DNA of 64,000 nucleotides, taken from positions 248,001 to 312,000 of the forward strand of contig JBFXDX010000002.1 in the NCBI GenBank assembly GCA_050180705.1. The letters are read 5' to 3'. Below the pieces are notes generated by a model. The model worked only from the letters and a program-made list of their open reading frames with translations. It had not been told where the DNA came from and ran no database searches. A program made the position numbers and the translations under genes. The DNA comes from SB25 sp050180705. GTDB taxonomy: Bacteria; Bacteroidota; Bacteroidia; Bacteroidales; Tenuifilaceae. Below are positions 24,450 through 34,494 of the stretch, piece by piece (positions within the stretch are counted from its first letter, which is position 1; every line of letters starts with the position of its first letter).

Positions 24450-25640
24450 TTATTCTTTTGATTTAACCTTGAACTTGACTAATTGTAGTGGTTGCATCTT
24501 GTCTGATTTAGGATGAAGTAGCCCGTAAACAACTCCGTTGTGGAAACATAACTCTTCAAATCTATAGTTTAGGCTTAGCTTGTACCCCGAAACATCCAAA
24601 GTTGCTTCCGCCAAGGCCTTTCCGTTGTTGTCGAAACTGTACACGCGGAGTTTGTGATCTACATCTTCCTCTACAAATCGGAACACAAGAATATTTCCCT
24701 CGTTATCGACTAAAATATTATAGTAGAAAGGAGTGTTTTTTGGGAAGAAATCTGGTTTGTAAGCCTCAGAAACATCCTCCTTGGTGAATTTATTATTGGC
24801 AACTTTTTTCTCTATTTCCGAAATGAACTCTTTCTTTAAATCCTCGGGATAAGCCGGTGGAGTAAAGTCTAAATTGAACGATTTAACCAATTTACCATCG
24901 GTTGTGTACTCTTCAATTAGTTTGCTTGTGCTGATACCTACTACTAAATTGCCATTAGGTAAAGAACGTATCACTAAGTTGGATTCAGTAAAGAGTGGAG
25001 AGAAAAAAAGCATATAGTTATTCTTGTTAACAACAATCGTAGAACCATTCGAAAGGTTATCGTATTTCTTAATGATTTTTTGCTCTTCGGTTTCAGGGTC
25101 AATTATAGTAATTACATAACGGGTACCGCTCTTTATCGAAACGTGTCCAATAAGAGCAATCTTCCTGCCACATGCAATAGTTTTCAATGGCATATAGTCA
25201 ACCTTAATGGTTTTAATGTACTTTCCATCGGTCGAGAATATTTTAATATGGCCATTCAGTTCATGCGTGAAAACATATTTATTCCCGATTGCTCCGCCAA
25301 GAGTTGGCCGTTCTGTGAATTCGCCCACACCTTTGCCTTTTTTACCAAAGGTTAATATTAAATCTCCGTTGGTGTTAAACTTTTGAATGGTGTACGAACT
25401 GTAGTTTCCTATAAAAATATTGCCATCGGATGTTTGTGCTATACTTTTGTAATATCCAATGGAGTTGCCGTACGAAACTGTGGCGTAATCGGGGAATATT
25501 TTCGACCAATTTGCACCAACGGCAAAATTGCTTTCAGGCTCAAACGCAACTTTTCCGGTTTTATAAATGTCGATTAGCGACTGGCCATTTACAGTGTAGG
25601 TAAATGCAATTGAGAGTAGAAACAACATTACTTTTTTCAT
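24450..25640 (-). CDS. Secreted 6-bladed beta-propeller (NHL-like) protein
   Basis: 396 residues with a Sec signal peptide (MKKVMLFLLSIAFTYTVNGQ), then repeated propeller blades such as DGNIFIGNYSSYTIQKFNTNGDLILTFG, GHIKIFSTDGKYIKTI and NLVVGISTSKLIEEYTTDGKLVKSF. This matches the Bacteroidota 6-bladed beta-propeller family, usually periplasmic or surface proteins of unknown ligand. It is the third gene of an ECF sigma/anti-sigma operon and may be part of that system's output or signal sensing. Confidence 0.85.
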   Translation of the reverse strand: MKKVMLFLLSIAFTYTVNGQSLIDIYKTGKVAFEPESNFAVGANWSKIFPDYATVSYGNSIGYYKSIAQTSDGNIFIGNYSSYTIQKFNTNGDLILTFGKKGKGVGEFTERPTLGGAIGNKYVFTHELNGHIKIFSTDGKYIKTIKVDYMPLKTIACGRKIALIGHVSIKSGTRYVITIIDPETEEQKIIKKYDNLSNGSTIVVNKNNYMLFFSPLFTESNLVIRSLPNGNLVVGISTSKLIEEYTTDGKLVKSFNLDFTPPAYPEDLKKEFISEIEKKVANNKFTKEDVSEAYKPDFFPKNTPFYYNILVDNEGNILVFRFVEEDVDHKLRVYSFDNNGKALAEATLDVSGYKLSLNYRFEELCFHNGVVYGLLHPKSDKMQPLQLVKFKVKSKE

Positions 25641-25687
25641 AGTTGAATAGTTTTGGTTGAGAAATATTTAGTGGATTGGCCAATCCT

Positions 25688-26176
25688 TTATTGTTTGCAT
25701 GTTTTTACTAGGTATGTAACGCTTTGTATACTGTCTTTTGAAAATTCAATACATTCAACCGCTCGCATTCTGAATAGACGATTAGGCGATTCAAAGTTTG
25801 GCTGAAATTTCTTGTTGTTTAAAGCAACCCACTTGCAGTCATCATCGGATGTTGAAATTGTGTTTCGTGAATAGAGCAGAATTGTCACAAGTATTGACGC
25901 TGCAATACTCCCGCCAATAACGTATCTGCTAAAGTTGTGAGTAAACTGTTTTGGCTTTTCGTACGATTTACTAATGGCGCTGTAATCGTCCAGAATATTA
26001 ATGGCGTGCATTACTGTTTCGATTTTGTGCTTTTGGATCTCAACCTTTTTTCTGCAATGAGCGCAATTCTGAATATGTGCAGAGTATTTAGAGTGTGCCT
26101 CATTGCTCACCTCATTGTCGATGTATGCTTGAATCTGCGCCTCCGATAAACATTTAATCCTTTTCAGCATCTTCAT
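25688..26176 (-). CDS. Anti-sigma factor with zinc-finger (zf-HC2-like) N terminus
   Basis: 162 residues. The N-terminal anti-sigma domain has the zinc motif His-x3-Cys-x2-Cys in KYSAHIQNCAHCRKK, followed by a helical linker and one transmembrane helix (YVIGGSIAASILVTILLYS, about residues 86-104), with a short periplasmic tail containing three Cys residues. It should hold the ECF sigma factor encoded 10 nt upstream until an envelope signal releases it. Confidence 0.85.
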   Translation of the reverse strand: MKMLKRIKCLSEAQIQAYIDNEVSNEAHSKYSAHIQNCAHCRKKVEIQKHKIETVMHAINILDDYSAISKSYEKPKQFTHNFSRYVIGGSIAASILVTILLYSRNTISTSDDDCKWVALNNKKFQPNFESPNRLFRMRAVECIEFSKDSIQSVTYLVKTCKQ

Positions 26177-26186
26177 GGTATTAACT

Positions 26187-26654
26187 TTAATTCAGTAAAC
26201 TCGATATTTTCGTAATTGCTCTGGCAAGAGTTTTTCCCACCGACTTTTCGTTCATCTCAACAACTGTAGCCATTTCTTTGTAGGAAAAACGTTCCTTGTA
26301 AAGAATTACTAATGTTTTTTCTTTTTCGTTCAATTTGTTCATTGCTGCCCTTATTTTCCTGTATTGCTCTCGTTTCTCTAAAGAATCATCTTTAGTTTGA
26401 AAGGTTTGGATTTCGCTGATGTCGCATTGGGTAAACCGTTGTTTTTTCTTGTGGAGATTTATGCATCTGTTGTATGCTACTCTATAAGCCCATGCGCGAG
26501 GATTAGTAATATTACTTTGTTTGGCTATGGTTTCGAAAAGTTCGGTGAAAGTTTCCTGCGCAATATCCTTAGCATCGTCAGAGTTGCCAGTCCATTGTAA
26601 GCAAAAACTAAAAATACTACTATAATTATCTTTGTAAAACTTATCGAAATCCAT
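26187..26654 (-). CDS. ECF-type RNA polymerase sigma factor
   Basis: 155 residues with sigma-70 region 2 (DDAKDIAQETFTELFETI, then RAWAYRVAYNRCINLHKKK) and region 4 (LNEKEKTLVILYKERFSYKEMATVVEMNEKSVGKTLARAITKI), and no region 3, as in ECF factors. It heads an operon with an anti-sigma factor and a beta-propeller protein. No autoregulatory -35/-10 pair could be identified in the upstream 370 nt. Confidence 0.93.
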   Translation of the reverse strand: MDFDKFYKDNYSSIFSFCLQWTGNSDDAKDIAQETFTELFETIAKQSNITNPRAWAYRVAYNRCINLHKKKQRFTQCDISEIQTFQTKDDSLEKREQYRKIRAAMNKLNEKEKTLVILYKERFSYKEMATVVEMNEKSVGKTLARAITKISSLLN

Positions 26655-27027
26655 AAATCAAAATTCTCAACAATAAGACAAACCTGTAATCGATTTGTGA
26701 CATTGATTGCTAAAAATAATGGTTTCTTCCATTCCAATGATGTTAATGCTAATATTTAGATTTTGTTGAATGCACAGATTCGCAATGCGTAAGAATTAAT
26801 GGTAAGAACATTTAAGTTGTTCCAGTGTTTATAGGCGAAAGAGTTTGGCCGAAATGTATATTTTTGTCAAATTTTTTATGATACCTGATAATACTTTAGT
26901 ATCTTATGATGTGTTATGGAGATGTTTTTTTCTAATGTTAAATTGTTTTGTTTCTCTATAGCGCTTTTCTTCTTTAGTTTTTCTTGGTGTTGTTTTTTAG
27001 AGCGATATAACGAAAGCAGAACTTCCC
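26655..27027. other. Divergent intergenic region, sigma factor / sensor kinase
   Basis: AT-rich, about 370 nt. It must hold promoters for both divergent units, but no good TTTG-N19-TAnnTTTG match was found on either strand. No repeat or RNA gene was recognised. Confidence 0.4.
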
Positions 27028-30000
27028 ATGCGTAGCTCTTTTAAAAATATAAAGCTTAGAACAAAAATTGCCTTTTTAGGAACGGGCAGTGTACTTATTA
27101 CGGCTTTGTCGCTATTGGTGGTTGTTTTTTGGCAAAGTCGGTTTTACTATAACTTAGCCTATCAGGAGGTTGAAGGTTTAATTAATTCCGATTTAGACCA
27201 CATTACACAAGGGGTTTATAATTTGGTAAAAACCGAAAACGAATCGGTACAGGAGCAGGTTAAGTATAATCTTAATATTGCAAGGTATATTTTACAAAAG
27301 AATGGAGGTGTTTCCTATTCGAAAGAAACTCAGGAATGGCTTGCAATTAATCAGCTAAATAATGATTCTTTTAAAGTAAAACTTCCAAGACTGTTGATAG
27401 GAAACTTGCTTGTTGGCAAACAGGCTAATCCTAACCGAACGGTTGCAGTTGTTGATGAAGTTACTAATCTGGTAGGAGGTACTGCTACTATATTCCAGCG
27501 TATGAACGCTCGGGGCGATATGATGAGGGTTGCTACCAATGTCTTAAATGATAAAGGAGAGCGTGCAATCGGAACTTTTATCCCTCAGCGAAATCCCGAT
27601 GGAACCATAAATCCTGTTATAAAGAATATAATGGAGGGAAAGCCATTTTTTGGCAGGGCTTACATAGTTAATGCTTGGTATATAACGGCGTATGAGCCAA
27701 TCGTGGGTTTGAAGGGTGATATTGTTGGCGTTCTTTATGTTGGGGTTAAGCAGCAAGATATTGAGTCACGGGTTCGTCAGGTTATTGTAAATACTAAGAT
27801 TGGCAGAACTGGTTATGTTTATGTACTCGGAGGTAAAGGGGTTAAGAAAGGGCACTACATTATTTCTCAGAACGGAATCAGGGATGGGGAGAATATTTAT
27901 AATGTGAAAGATAGCGATGATAAGTTAGTAATTCAGTCAATAGTAAGTAAAGCTATAGCGTTAAAATCTGGAGAATTAGGCACGGAACGTTATCGTTGGC
28001 AAAATCCAGGTGAGGAGTCGCCCCGTTGGAAAATAGTTAGGTTGGCATACTATGAACCTTGGGATTGGGTAATTGGGACCAGTACCTATGAGGATGAATT
28101 ACAAAGTTATTGGTCGTTGCTAAAGCAGGGTAAGGTTCGGATGGTTACTACCATGTCGGTTGCTGCTTTCTTTATTATTGTAGCAATGTCGTTAATAGGA
28201 TTCTTAATTGTTCGTACCATTTCGCAACCCTTAAACCGGATATCAAATACCGTGAGAGAAATAGCCAATGGCGATTTAACACAGAAGGTTGAGGTCGGTT
28301 CTTTGGATGAGGTAGGGCAATTGGCCATTGGTTTTAATCAGATGGTTGAAAAGTTGCGCGAAATAATGGTTGGTCTTCAGGAGAGTGAGCAAAAATACAG
28401 GAGTATAGTCGATAACTCGTTCGAGGGAATTTTTCAAACTACAGTTAATGGACGTTTTGTTAGCGCTAATCCAGCGTTAGCGGTAATTCTGGGCTATGAC
28501 TCTGTGGTTGATTTAATTAACAGTGTCGACAGTATTGGCGATCAAATTTATTTGAATTCCGAGGATCGAGATGAGATTTCGCAGATACTAATTAAAAATG
28601 GAGAAATCCGTGAGCGCGAAACTCAGCTTGTTTGCAAGGATAAAAGTTCAAAATGGGTATTAATAAATGCGCGTTTGATACTCGATGAGCATTCTGCTCC
28701 AAAGTTTTTTGAGGGTTTTATAATCGATATCGATCAGCGAAAAAAGGCAGAGCAGGAGCTCCGGCAGCATCGCGATAATTTAGAGGAATTGATTAGTGAA
28801 AGAACTGCAGAGTTAATTGTTGCCCGGGATAGAGCCGAGGGAGCCACTCGAGCCAAAAGTATTTTTTTGGCCAATATGAGTCACGAACTTCGAACCCCGC
28901 TAAATTCAATATTGGGATTCTCTGAGATTCTATCGCAGATTGTGGAAAGTCCTCAGCAGCAGGAGTACCTTTCGTCTATCCGGTCGAGCGGTAAAACCTT
29001 GCTCGACTTAATAAATAGCGTTTTGGATTTGTCGAAAATAGAAGCAGGGAAGTTGCAGGTAGTGTTGGGGCATGTTGATATTAAAACTATGCTTGGTGAG
29101 GTGTATGGTGTGTTTAAGCATCAATGTATCGATAAAGGTATCGACTTAACTATTGAGTCCAATCCATTGCTTCCCGATTATATTGTTTTTGATGAACTCA
29201 AATTAAAACAGATACTTATTAATTTAACCAATAATGCGGTTAAGTTTACTAAGAATGGTTATGTGAAAATTTCGGCATTACCACTTCATATTAATACTAA
29301 TAAGGTTGATATTCGAATAGAAATTTCCGATACTGGACCTGGAATTCCTGTTGAATTGCAGGGCAAGGTATTTGAAGCATTCGAGCAGAACTTTGATAAG
29401 GGAAATTATTCTGGTGGAGGAACTGGCCTAGGATTGGCCATTACTAAACAACTCGTTAATTTATTGAATGGGTCAATAACCTTGAAATCCGAATTGAATA
29501 AGGGAAGCATTTTTGACCTAGTGTTTAAGGATATTCCGATTGCGGACGAAAAAGATGTGAGTAGTCAGGATGTTTTTATCGATCCATCCTCTGTCCATTT
29601 TCAAAAGGCAACACTTCTCGTTGTCGACGATAATACCGATAATCGAAAAGTGATTTCGGGTCTGCTGCAGAGTTATGATTTCGAGATGTTTGAGGCGTCA
29701 AATGGTATTGAGGCTTTGGCGGTTCTGAATAATAATGATGTTCAGTTAGTGTTTATGGATATTCGAATGCCCGAGATGGATGGATTCGAGGCAGTGCGTC
29801 ATATAAGAGAGAGTTTGTTGTATCGGAATATTCCAGTTATTGCGGTTACTGCATCGGCGTTTCACGAGGAAGAGCAAAAGGTTCTTTCCAGTGGATTCGA
29901 CGATTATTTACGAAAGCCAGTAACTCAGTACAGTTTAATTTGTGTGCTGTTTAAGCATTTAAAGTACGAGGTGATAGAGCATTTTTCCATTGTAGAATCT

Positions 30001-30291
30001 TCAAAAGAGGAAATTGACAAAGGGGTTGAACTAGAATCGTTGATGAATGCTGTGGAACAACTCTATCCTGTTTGGGAGGAAATTCGTATTCTTCGACCCA
30101 AGGAGGCTATTTCGCATTTTGCAGAGCAGTTAATAGATCTTGGGAAAAAGCATAAGGTAATTTTTCTTTATGAATACGGGAAAGATTTAATGGCCTCTAC
30201 TCAGTCGTTCAATGTTTCTAAGCAGATAAAATTGATTGATTCTTTTTCTGATTTAAGAGATAGAATTAGAAAAATGCTAAATAATAGTTAG
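27028..30291 (+). CDS. Hybrid sensor histidine kinase (Cache-HAMP-PAS-HisKA-HATPase-REC)
   Basis: 1087 residues. A transmembrane helix near residues 14-32 leads to a large periplasmic Cache domain of the Cache_3/Cache_2 type (VVDEVTNLVGGTATIFQRM; GRAYIVNAWYITAYEPI), then a second helix (VAAFFIIVAMSLIGFLIV), HAMP, PAS and a coiled coil. HisKA has the phosphorylated His in FLANMSHELRTPLNSILGFSE. The ATPase shows NLTNNAVKF, DTGPGIP and GGGTGLGLAI. The C-terminal receiver has DD, Asp in VFMDIRMPEMDG and Lys in LRKPV. A second hybrid kinase follows after one base. The ligand is unknown. Confidence 0.93.
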   Translation: MRSSFKNIKLRTKIAFLGTGSVLITALSLLVVVFWQSRFYYNLAYQEVEGLINSDLDHITQGVYNLVKTENESVQEQVKYNLNIARYILQKNGGVSYSKETQEWLAINQLNNDSFKVKLPRLLIGNLLVGKQANPNRTVAVVDEVTNLVGGTATIFQRMNARGDMMRVATNVLNDKGERAIGTFIPQRNPDGTINPVIKNIMEGKPFFGRAYIVNAWYITAYEPIVGLKGDIVGVLYVGVKQQDIESRVRQVIVNTKIGRTGYVYVLGGKGVKKGHYIISQNGIRDGENIYNVKDSDDKLVIQSIVSKAIALKSGELGTERYRWQNPGEESPRWKIVRLAYYEPWDWVIGTSTYEDELQSYWSLLKQGKVRMVTTMSVAAFFIIVAMSLIGFLIVRTISQPLNRISNTVREIANGDLTQKVEVGSLDEVGQLAIGFNQMVEKLREIMVGLQESEQKYRSIVDNSFEGIFQTTVNGRFVSANPALAVILGYDSVVDLINSVDSIGDQIYLNSEDRDEISQILIKNGEIRERETQLVCKDKSSKWVLINARLILDEHSAPKFFEGFIIDIDQRKKAEQELRQHRDNLEELISERTAELIVARDRAEGATRAKSIFLANMSHELRTPLNSILGFSEILSQIVESPQQQEYLSSIRSSGKTLLDLINSVLDLSKIEAGKLQVVLGHVDIKTMLGEVYGVFKHQCIDKGIDLTIESNPLLPDYIVFDELKLKQILINLTNNAVKFTKNGYVKISALPLHINTNKVDIRIEISDTGPGIPVELQGKVFEAFEQNFDKGNYSGGGTGLGLAITKQLVNLLNGSITLKSELNKGSIFDLVFKDIPIADEKDVSSQDVFIDPSSVHFQKATLLVVDDNTDNRKVISGLLQSYDFEMFEASNGIEALAVLNNNDVQLVFMDIRMPEMDGFEAVRHIRESLLYRNIPVIAVTASAFHEEEQKVLSSGFDDYLRKPVTQYSLICVLFKHLKYEVIEHFSIVESSKEEIDKGVELESLMNAVEQLYPVWEEIRILRPKEAISHFAEQLIDLGKKHKVIFLYEYGKDLMASTQSFNVSKQIKLIDSFSDLRDRIRKMLNNS

Positions 30292-30292
30292 T

Positions 30293-31921
30293 ATGAGCAA
30301 AGTATTGATAGTTGATGATAACTTGAAGAACCTTCAGTTACTGTCAAATTTGTTGTCGTCGAATGGATATTCGATTGAGTATGCCATAAATGGAACAGAA
30401 GCATTGCTTTGGGTTGAGAAGGTGAAATTCGATATTGTGCTCCTCGATCTAATGATGCCAGATATTGATGGGTTTGAGGTATGCAAAAGAATAAAGGCCA
30501 TTGAGAATTATTGCGAGACACCTGTTATCTTTCTTACGGCAAAGAATGATGTGGAGAGTATTACGCGTGGGTTTAAGTCTGGAGGTGTCGATTATATATC
30601 AAAACCGTTTAATACCGATGAACTTCTTGTAAGGGTGAAAAATCACATCGAGCTTAAGGAGAGCAAGGACAAGTTGAGGGATTTAAATAACTGGTTGAAT
30701 GAGCAGGTTGCCCTAAAGACTAATGAGCTGGTTAAGCAAAACGAAGAGTATGTTGCTTTGAATAGTGAACTGCGTGATTTGAATGAGGCTTTAACTATTT
30801 CAAAGGATCGTGCCGAGGAAAGCGATAGACTTAAGACTGCATTTCTCCAGAATTTGTCGCATGAAATAAGAACCCCGATGAATGCAATAATGGGGTTCAC
30901 AAATTTGCTGTCTAAGTCCGATTTATCTACAGAGGAGCAACTCAGTTATATCGAAATAATACAGTCTAGTTCTAACCAACTATTAACAATTGTTGATGAT
31001 ATTATTACCACCTCGCGTTTGGAAACTAAACAGATGAAGGTGAATGAGCAAACTGTAAACCTTAAGGAGATTTTTGCAAATTTATCTTCGGTTTATTTGC
31101 CCGAGGCCGAGAATAAAAATTTAAACTTTGATTTTCGAAACACTATTATAGATGAACATTCCGTGGTTATTACCGACAAGGAGAAGTTGTATCAAGTATT
31201 GTCAAAGATAATTAGCAATGCAATTAAATTTACGAATACAGGAGGTGTTGAAGTTTACTGTTCTTCTAACACAAATACTATTCAGTTTAGTGTAAAGGAT
31301 AGTGGTGTTGGAATCCCCAATGAAGCCTTTGCAAGCATTTTCGACAGATTTAGACAAGTTGATATTTCAATGTCTCGACAATACGGAGGAACTGGACTTG
31401 GACTATCTATTGCCAAAGCATATGTGGAATTACTGGGTGGTAAGATTTGGGTTGATTCAGAGATTGATGTGGGTTCAACATTCTATTTCACAATACCTTT
31501 AAAACTATCGCGGAGCATTAGTGCTGCAAAGCCTTTATTTGAAAACTCAAAGAAGAAATCGTTGAAAATTCTAGTGGCCGAAGATGAATACTATAACTTT
31601 CAATACCTGCGCGAGATTCTGAATTATACTAACATTGAGGTCTTGCATGCTAAGAATGGATTAGAAGCAGTTCAGTTTTGTGAAACACACTCGGATATCG
31701 ATTTGGTGTTGATGGATATTAAAATGCCGCTTATGGATGGTAAGGAGGCTATGATGCAAATCAAGAAAATCCGTCCCAACTTAAAAATCGTTGCACAAAC
31801 GGCCTATGCGTTAGTTAACGATAAAAAAGATCTGCTCGATAGCGGCTTCGACGATTATATTTCAAAACCCATAAGCCGTGATGATGTTTTTGGAACGATA
31901 AATAAACTAGTTACAGAGTAA
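30293..31921 (+). CDS. Response regulator/histidine kinase hybrid (REC-HisKA-HATPase-REC)
   Basis: 542 residues, no membrane segment, so cytoplasmic. The N-terminal receiver (VLIVDDNLKNLQLL, Asp in LLDLMMPDIDG, Lys in ISKPF) is joined by a coiled coil to HisKA (FLQNLSHEIRTPMNAIMGF), an ATPase (IISNAIKFTN, DSGVGIP, GGTGLGLSIA) and a second receiver (VAEDEYYN, Asp in LMDIKMPLMDG). It starts one base after the stop of the membrane hybrid kinase, so the pair probably forms a multistep phosphorelay. No DNA-binding output domain is encoded nearby. Confidence 0.92.
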   Translation: MSKVLIVDDNLKNLQLLSNLLSSNGYSIEYAINGTEALLWVEKVKFDIVLLDLMMPDIDGFEVCKRIKAIENYCETPVIFLTAKNDVESITRGFKSGGVDYISKPFNTDELLVRVKNHIELKESKDKLRDLNNWLNEQVALKTNELVKQNEEYVALNSELRDLNEALTISKDRAEESDRLKTAFLQNLSHEIRTPMNAIMGFTNLLSKSDLSTEEQLSYIEIIQSSSNQLLTIVDDIITTSRLETKQMKVNEQTVNLKEIFANLSSVYLPEAENKNLNFDFRNTIIDEHSVVITDKEKLYQVLSKIISNAIKFTNTGGVEVYCSSNTNTIQFSVKDSGVGIPNEAFASIFDRFRQVDISMSRQYGGTGLGLSIAKAYVELLGGKIWVDSEIDVGSTFYFTIPLKLSRSISAAKPLFENSKKKSLKILVAEDEYYNFQYLREILNYTNIEVLHAKNGLEAVQFCETHSDIDLVLMDIKMPLMDGKEAMMQIKKIRPNLKIVAQTAYALVNDKKDLLDSGFDDYISKPISRDDVFGTINKLVTE

Positions 31922-31957
31922 TTTGTATTATCTTTTGATTAATTGCAAAAGAGGATT

Positions 31958-33004
31958 CTAGACGGTTCGTTCTTTTAAAAGAGATCTTATAATTTCTTCA
32001 GAGCTAAGTCGCATTCCATTTGGTGCTGCCAAAAGGTTGTTGAGCGGAATTAAAGCGTATTTTCCAAAAACGCTATTTCCAGCAGTGTCGAGTTTTGGTC
32101 CATAGGTGCAGAACGCTCCGCGTCCTGGGTCAACATTGATGATTAGTCCACCAACACCACTTTTGCACGATAGTGCTCGGGCGCCAGCAGCAAGTAGCGA
32201 TATTTCTCCAGTGTGCTCGTAAAGTCCGTAAGTATTCATTGCATTAATAGCACGAACAATATTGTCTTCCTTAATAATCTGTTGCCCATTCTTTCGTCCA
32301 CCATTAGCTAAAACAAGGCAAGCCTTTGTGATATCGTAAGCGGTTACTCCAATGGCGCAAGCCTTTGTATAGTATTCTAGAGCTTTGTTGCTTTGCACTT
32401 GATCGGGGAAACGACATGTTTCTGTTAACTTTCTTGCAATTGCCCTATTGTTGTCGTTGGTTTGCATTTCCGATTCAAAAACGTTGACCATCACCTTAAG
32501 GTTTGCATTGTCCGTTAGCATTTGCATAAAGTTGAGGAAATCATTGAAATTATCTATTGAACCAGCCGAGGAAATTGCTCCTGCATTGTTGAGCGGATGT
32601 CCAGGAAGGTTCTTTCGTTGATCAGGCTGCATTACTGCATCAGTATTAAACTTAAGTGCTGTTGCCTCAATGAACGATATTTGACTGGCAGGGACTCCTT
32701 TTTCAAGGGCGTATATATAAAGGAACGGTTTAATAACCGATTGAATACTGACTTTTACATTGATACCATTTCCTACAGCTAGAATATTCTTATTTAAATC
32801 GCCAATAACTATTGCAGTTTTGCTCGCATCAACATTTGTGAGTTCTGGTATATACGAGGCAAGTTCGCCGTACGATGCCATGTTGTTTGACCATTCGTAA
32901 ACGGTCTCCAGTAAATCTTGTGTAACGCCCATCTCCTGTAAGGAAGGATTCGATGCAAGGTGCTTTCTACTTTCGAGAATTTGTTTGAGAATATCTGCTT
33001 TCAT
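31958..33004 (-). CDS. glsA: Glutaminase
   Basis: 348 residues of the serine-dependent (beta-lactamase-like) glutaminase family, which hydrolyses glutamine to glutamate and ammonia. The catalytic Ser-x-x-Lys is in VSIQSVIKPFLYI, and HPLNNAGAISSAGSI, the Tyr-containing MNTYGLYEHTGEISLLAAGARALSCKSGVGGLI and LDTAGNSVFGKYAL are family blocks. It is somewhat longer than typical (about 310). It converges on the phosphorelay genes. A -7-like TAATTTTG lies at 33058-33051 (minus). Confidence 0.9.
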   Translation of the reverse strand: MKADILKQILESRKHLASNPSLQEMGVTQDLLETVYEWSNNMASYGELASYIPELTNVDASKTAIVIGDLNKNILAVGNGINVKVSIQSVIKPFLYIYALEKGVPASQISFIEATALKFNTDAVMQPDQRKNLPGHPLNNAGAISSAGSIDNFNDFLNFMQMLTDNANLKVMVNVFESEMQTNDNNRAIARKLTETCRFPDQVQSNKALEYYTKACAIGVTAYDITKACLVLANGGRKNGQQIIKEDNIVRAINAMNTYGLYEHTGEISLLAAGARALSCKSGVGGLIINVDPGRGAFCTYGPKLDTAGNSVFGKYALIPLNNLLAAPNGMRLSSEEIIRSLLKERTV

Positions 33005-33111
33005 AATTCTATTGAATAGTCAACATAATATTGTGCTCTTTAAAAAATGTCAAAATTATGTAGAATACTCAATTTAACAGGATTGCTGGAGATATTCTAT
33101 AGCATAAAATC

Positions 33112-33423
33112 TTACTCGCAGATTTCTAAGATATACTTCGATGATATTTTACCGCAACTATCAATTCCGAATACAGCTCCAACTGAACACCCATTTTCTC
33201 CTATCGAATCAGTTAGGTATCGGTAGTCAAATCCGAAATCAATAGGTTCTCCAAGTATTTGTTTAATGTATGATGTATCGCATCCAATTTCTATTAGACT
33301 TAATGCCTTTTCAAGACTTTCAATGTCTCCATTTTGCTGATAGCTCTTTCCGTATTTTTTAACTTCGCCTTGGCAACTACTCAGAAGTATTATAGTTAAG
33401 CAAATTGGTGTGATGATTTTCAT
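33112..33423 (-). CDS. Small BamE/SmpA-like lipoprotein
   Basis: 103 residues. The signal peptide MKIITPICLTIILLSSC has a lipobox Cys at residue 17. IEIGCDTSYIKQILGEPIDFGFDYRYLTDS resembles the 'IxxGMTxxxVxxLLGxP' pattern of SmpA/BamE-like domains, but the similarity is short and the role unproven. It is the last of three small envelope genes. Confidence 0.65.
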   Translation of the reverse strand: MKIITPICLTIILLSSCQGEVKKYGKSYQQNGDIESLEKALSLIEIGCDTSYIKQILGEPIDFGFDYRYLTDSIGENGCSVGAVFGIDSCGKISSKYILEICE

Positions 33424-33443
33424 TGGTTAAAGTTGGTGTTAGT

Positions 33444-33914
33444 TTAGATGCTTGCTTTCGATTTTTGAATCGAGTAAATTAATCCAATTATTGGTGCTAT
33501 AAATATTATCAATCCTATCGAAAACATAAAAATATGTTCGCCATTAATCCCAGGTTTAAGAATTGCCTCATCAGCCTTATGTGGATTGTAGTAAACCGTG
33601 ACTTTTGTATTGGGTGGATATTTGTCGGCTACTTTTTTGGCATCATCTTTCTTTTTGTATTGAGCATAATTGGTTAGTCCAATTTTTTCGGATGAATACT
33701 CGGTTGAATCAACAGTATAGGTATACACAATGTGCGGGATATATCTCGAATTCCTATTGACTTCCGATGTAATAATAGTTCCTATGGCTGTTGGCCAGTT
33801 TTTAGTTCTATTGGCGTTTAGAGCGTTGTTGGTTGCAAGATATGTTAGAAATAGCCCGGCTATGCTGGCTAGGATTATAAAAAGTATGCCCGGTTTTGTT
33901 ATTGGCTTTTCCAT
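33444..33914 (-). CDS. DUF3592 membrane protein
   Basis: 156 residues from the ATG at 33914. Two transmembrane helices (ILFIILASIAGLFLTYLA and FMFSIGLIIFIAPIIGLIYSI) flank a beta domain with the DUF3592 pattern: NWPTAIGTIITSEV, HIVYTYTVDSTEYSSEKIG and KVTVYYNPHKADEAILKPG. The function is unknown. It is followed 20 nt later by the small lipoprotein gene. Confidence 0.82.
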   Translation of the reverse strand: MEKPITKPGILFIILASIAGLFLTYLATNNALNANRTKNWPTAIGTIITSEVNRNSRYIPHIVYTYTVDSTEYSSEKIGLTNYAQYKKKDDAKKVADKYPPNTKVTVYYNPHKADEAILKPGINGEHIFMFSIGLIIFIAPIIGLIYSIQKSKASI

Positions 33915-33934
33915 TTTGCCCAATTTTATTGATA

Positions 33935-34318
33935 CTATTCGATCTTGATGATATGTAGTAATCCTCCAATATTTTTTATTTTACCCACGGGAGTTTTAAC
34001 CTTGATATCCTCGAAGAAGATTTTTGTAGTTTTTATATTTTTCCCTTTTAGATTCTCAATGGCATCCCTCATTTCATCGGTTATCTTATCCGAATCACTT
34101 TTGAATTCCTTAAGAAAACCCCTATCCATAATATTTAGTTGATAACCTGCAATTGTATAATCGCTATTGCTAATAGATAAACTCTGTATGTTCAAGAAAT
34201 CGTTGATAGCAATAGTATCGCTGGCTTTGTAGTTGTCAAGAAACGCTTGGATGCTATTTTGTCCTATGGATATTGATGTAGTTGAGCAAACTATTATCAG
34301 TAAAATTAGCCTCTTCAT
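33935..34318 (-). CDS. Secreted protein of unknown function
   Basis: 127 residues with a clear Sec signal peptide (MKRLILLIIVCSTTSISIGQ). The mature part has an alternating helix/strand composition and no motif that I recognise. It is the first of three small envelope-protein genes, each separated by about 10-20 nt, so they are probably cotranscribed. Confidence 0.7.
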   Translation of the reverse strand: MKRLILLIIVCSTTSISIGQNSIQAFLDNYKASDTIAINDFLNIQSLSISNSDYTIAGYQLNIMDRGFLKEFKSDSDKITDEMRDAIENLKGKNIKTTKIFFEDIKVKTPVGKIKNIGGLLHIIKIE

Positions 34319-34434
34319 AGTTGTGGGGATTTTATATAAAGGTATAAATAAAATTTGGAGAAGAATATTTGTTTTGATAGAGTTCTTGTTTAATTGTCAC
34401 ATCTTTTGGTTGACTAAGATATTGATAATATGTA

Positions 34435-34460
34435 AAAAGCGTAACTGTGAAGTTACGCTT
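34435..34460 (-). terminator. Terminator of the GapN-like gene
   Basis: On the minus strand a perfect 9-bp stem AAGCGTAAC/GTTACGCTT (34460-34452 with 34445-34437) and 6-nt loop is followed by a run of five Ts including the stem end. It lies 35 nt past the dehydrogenase stop. Confidence 0.8.
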
Positions 34461-34494
34461 AATGAGGTTTGATCGGAATACTTCAAATTTTCTG

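Noticed and set aside
31931..31952. Terminator between the phosphorelay kinase and glutaminase genes
   Set aside because: TCTTTTG/CAAAAGA can pair, but there is no T-run on either side and the stem is AT-rich.
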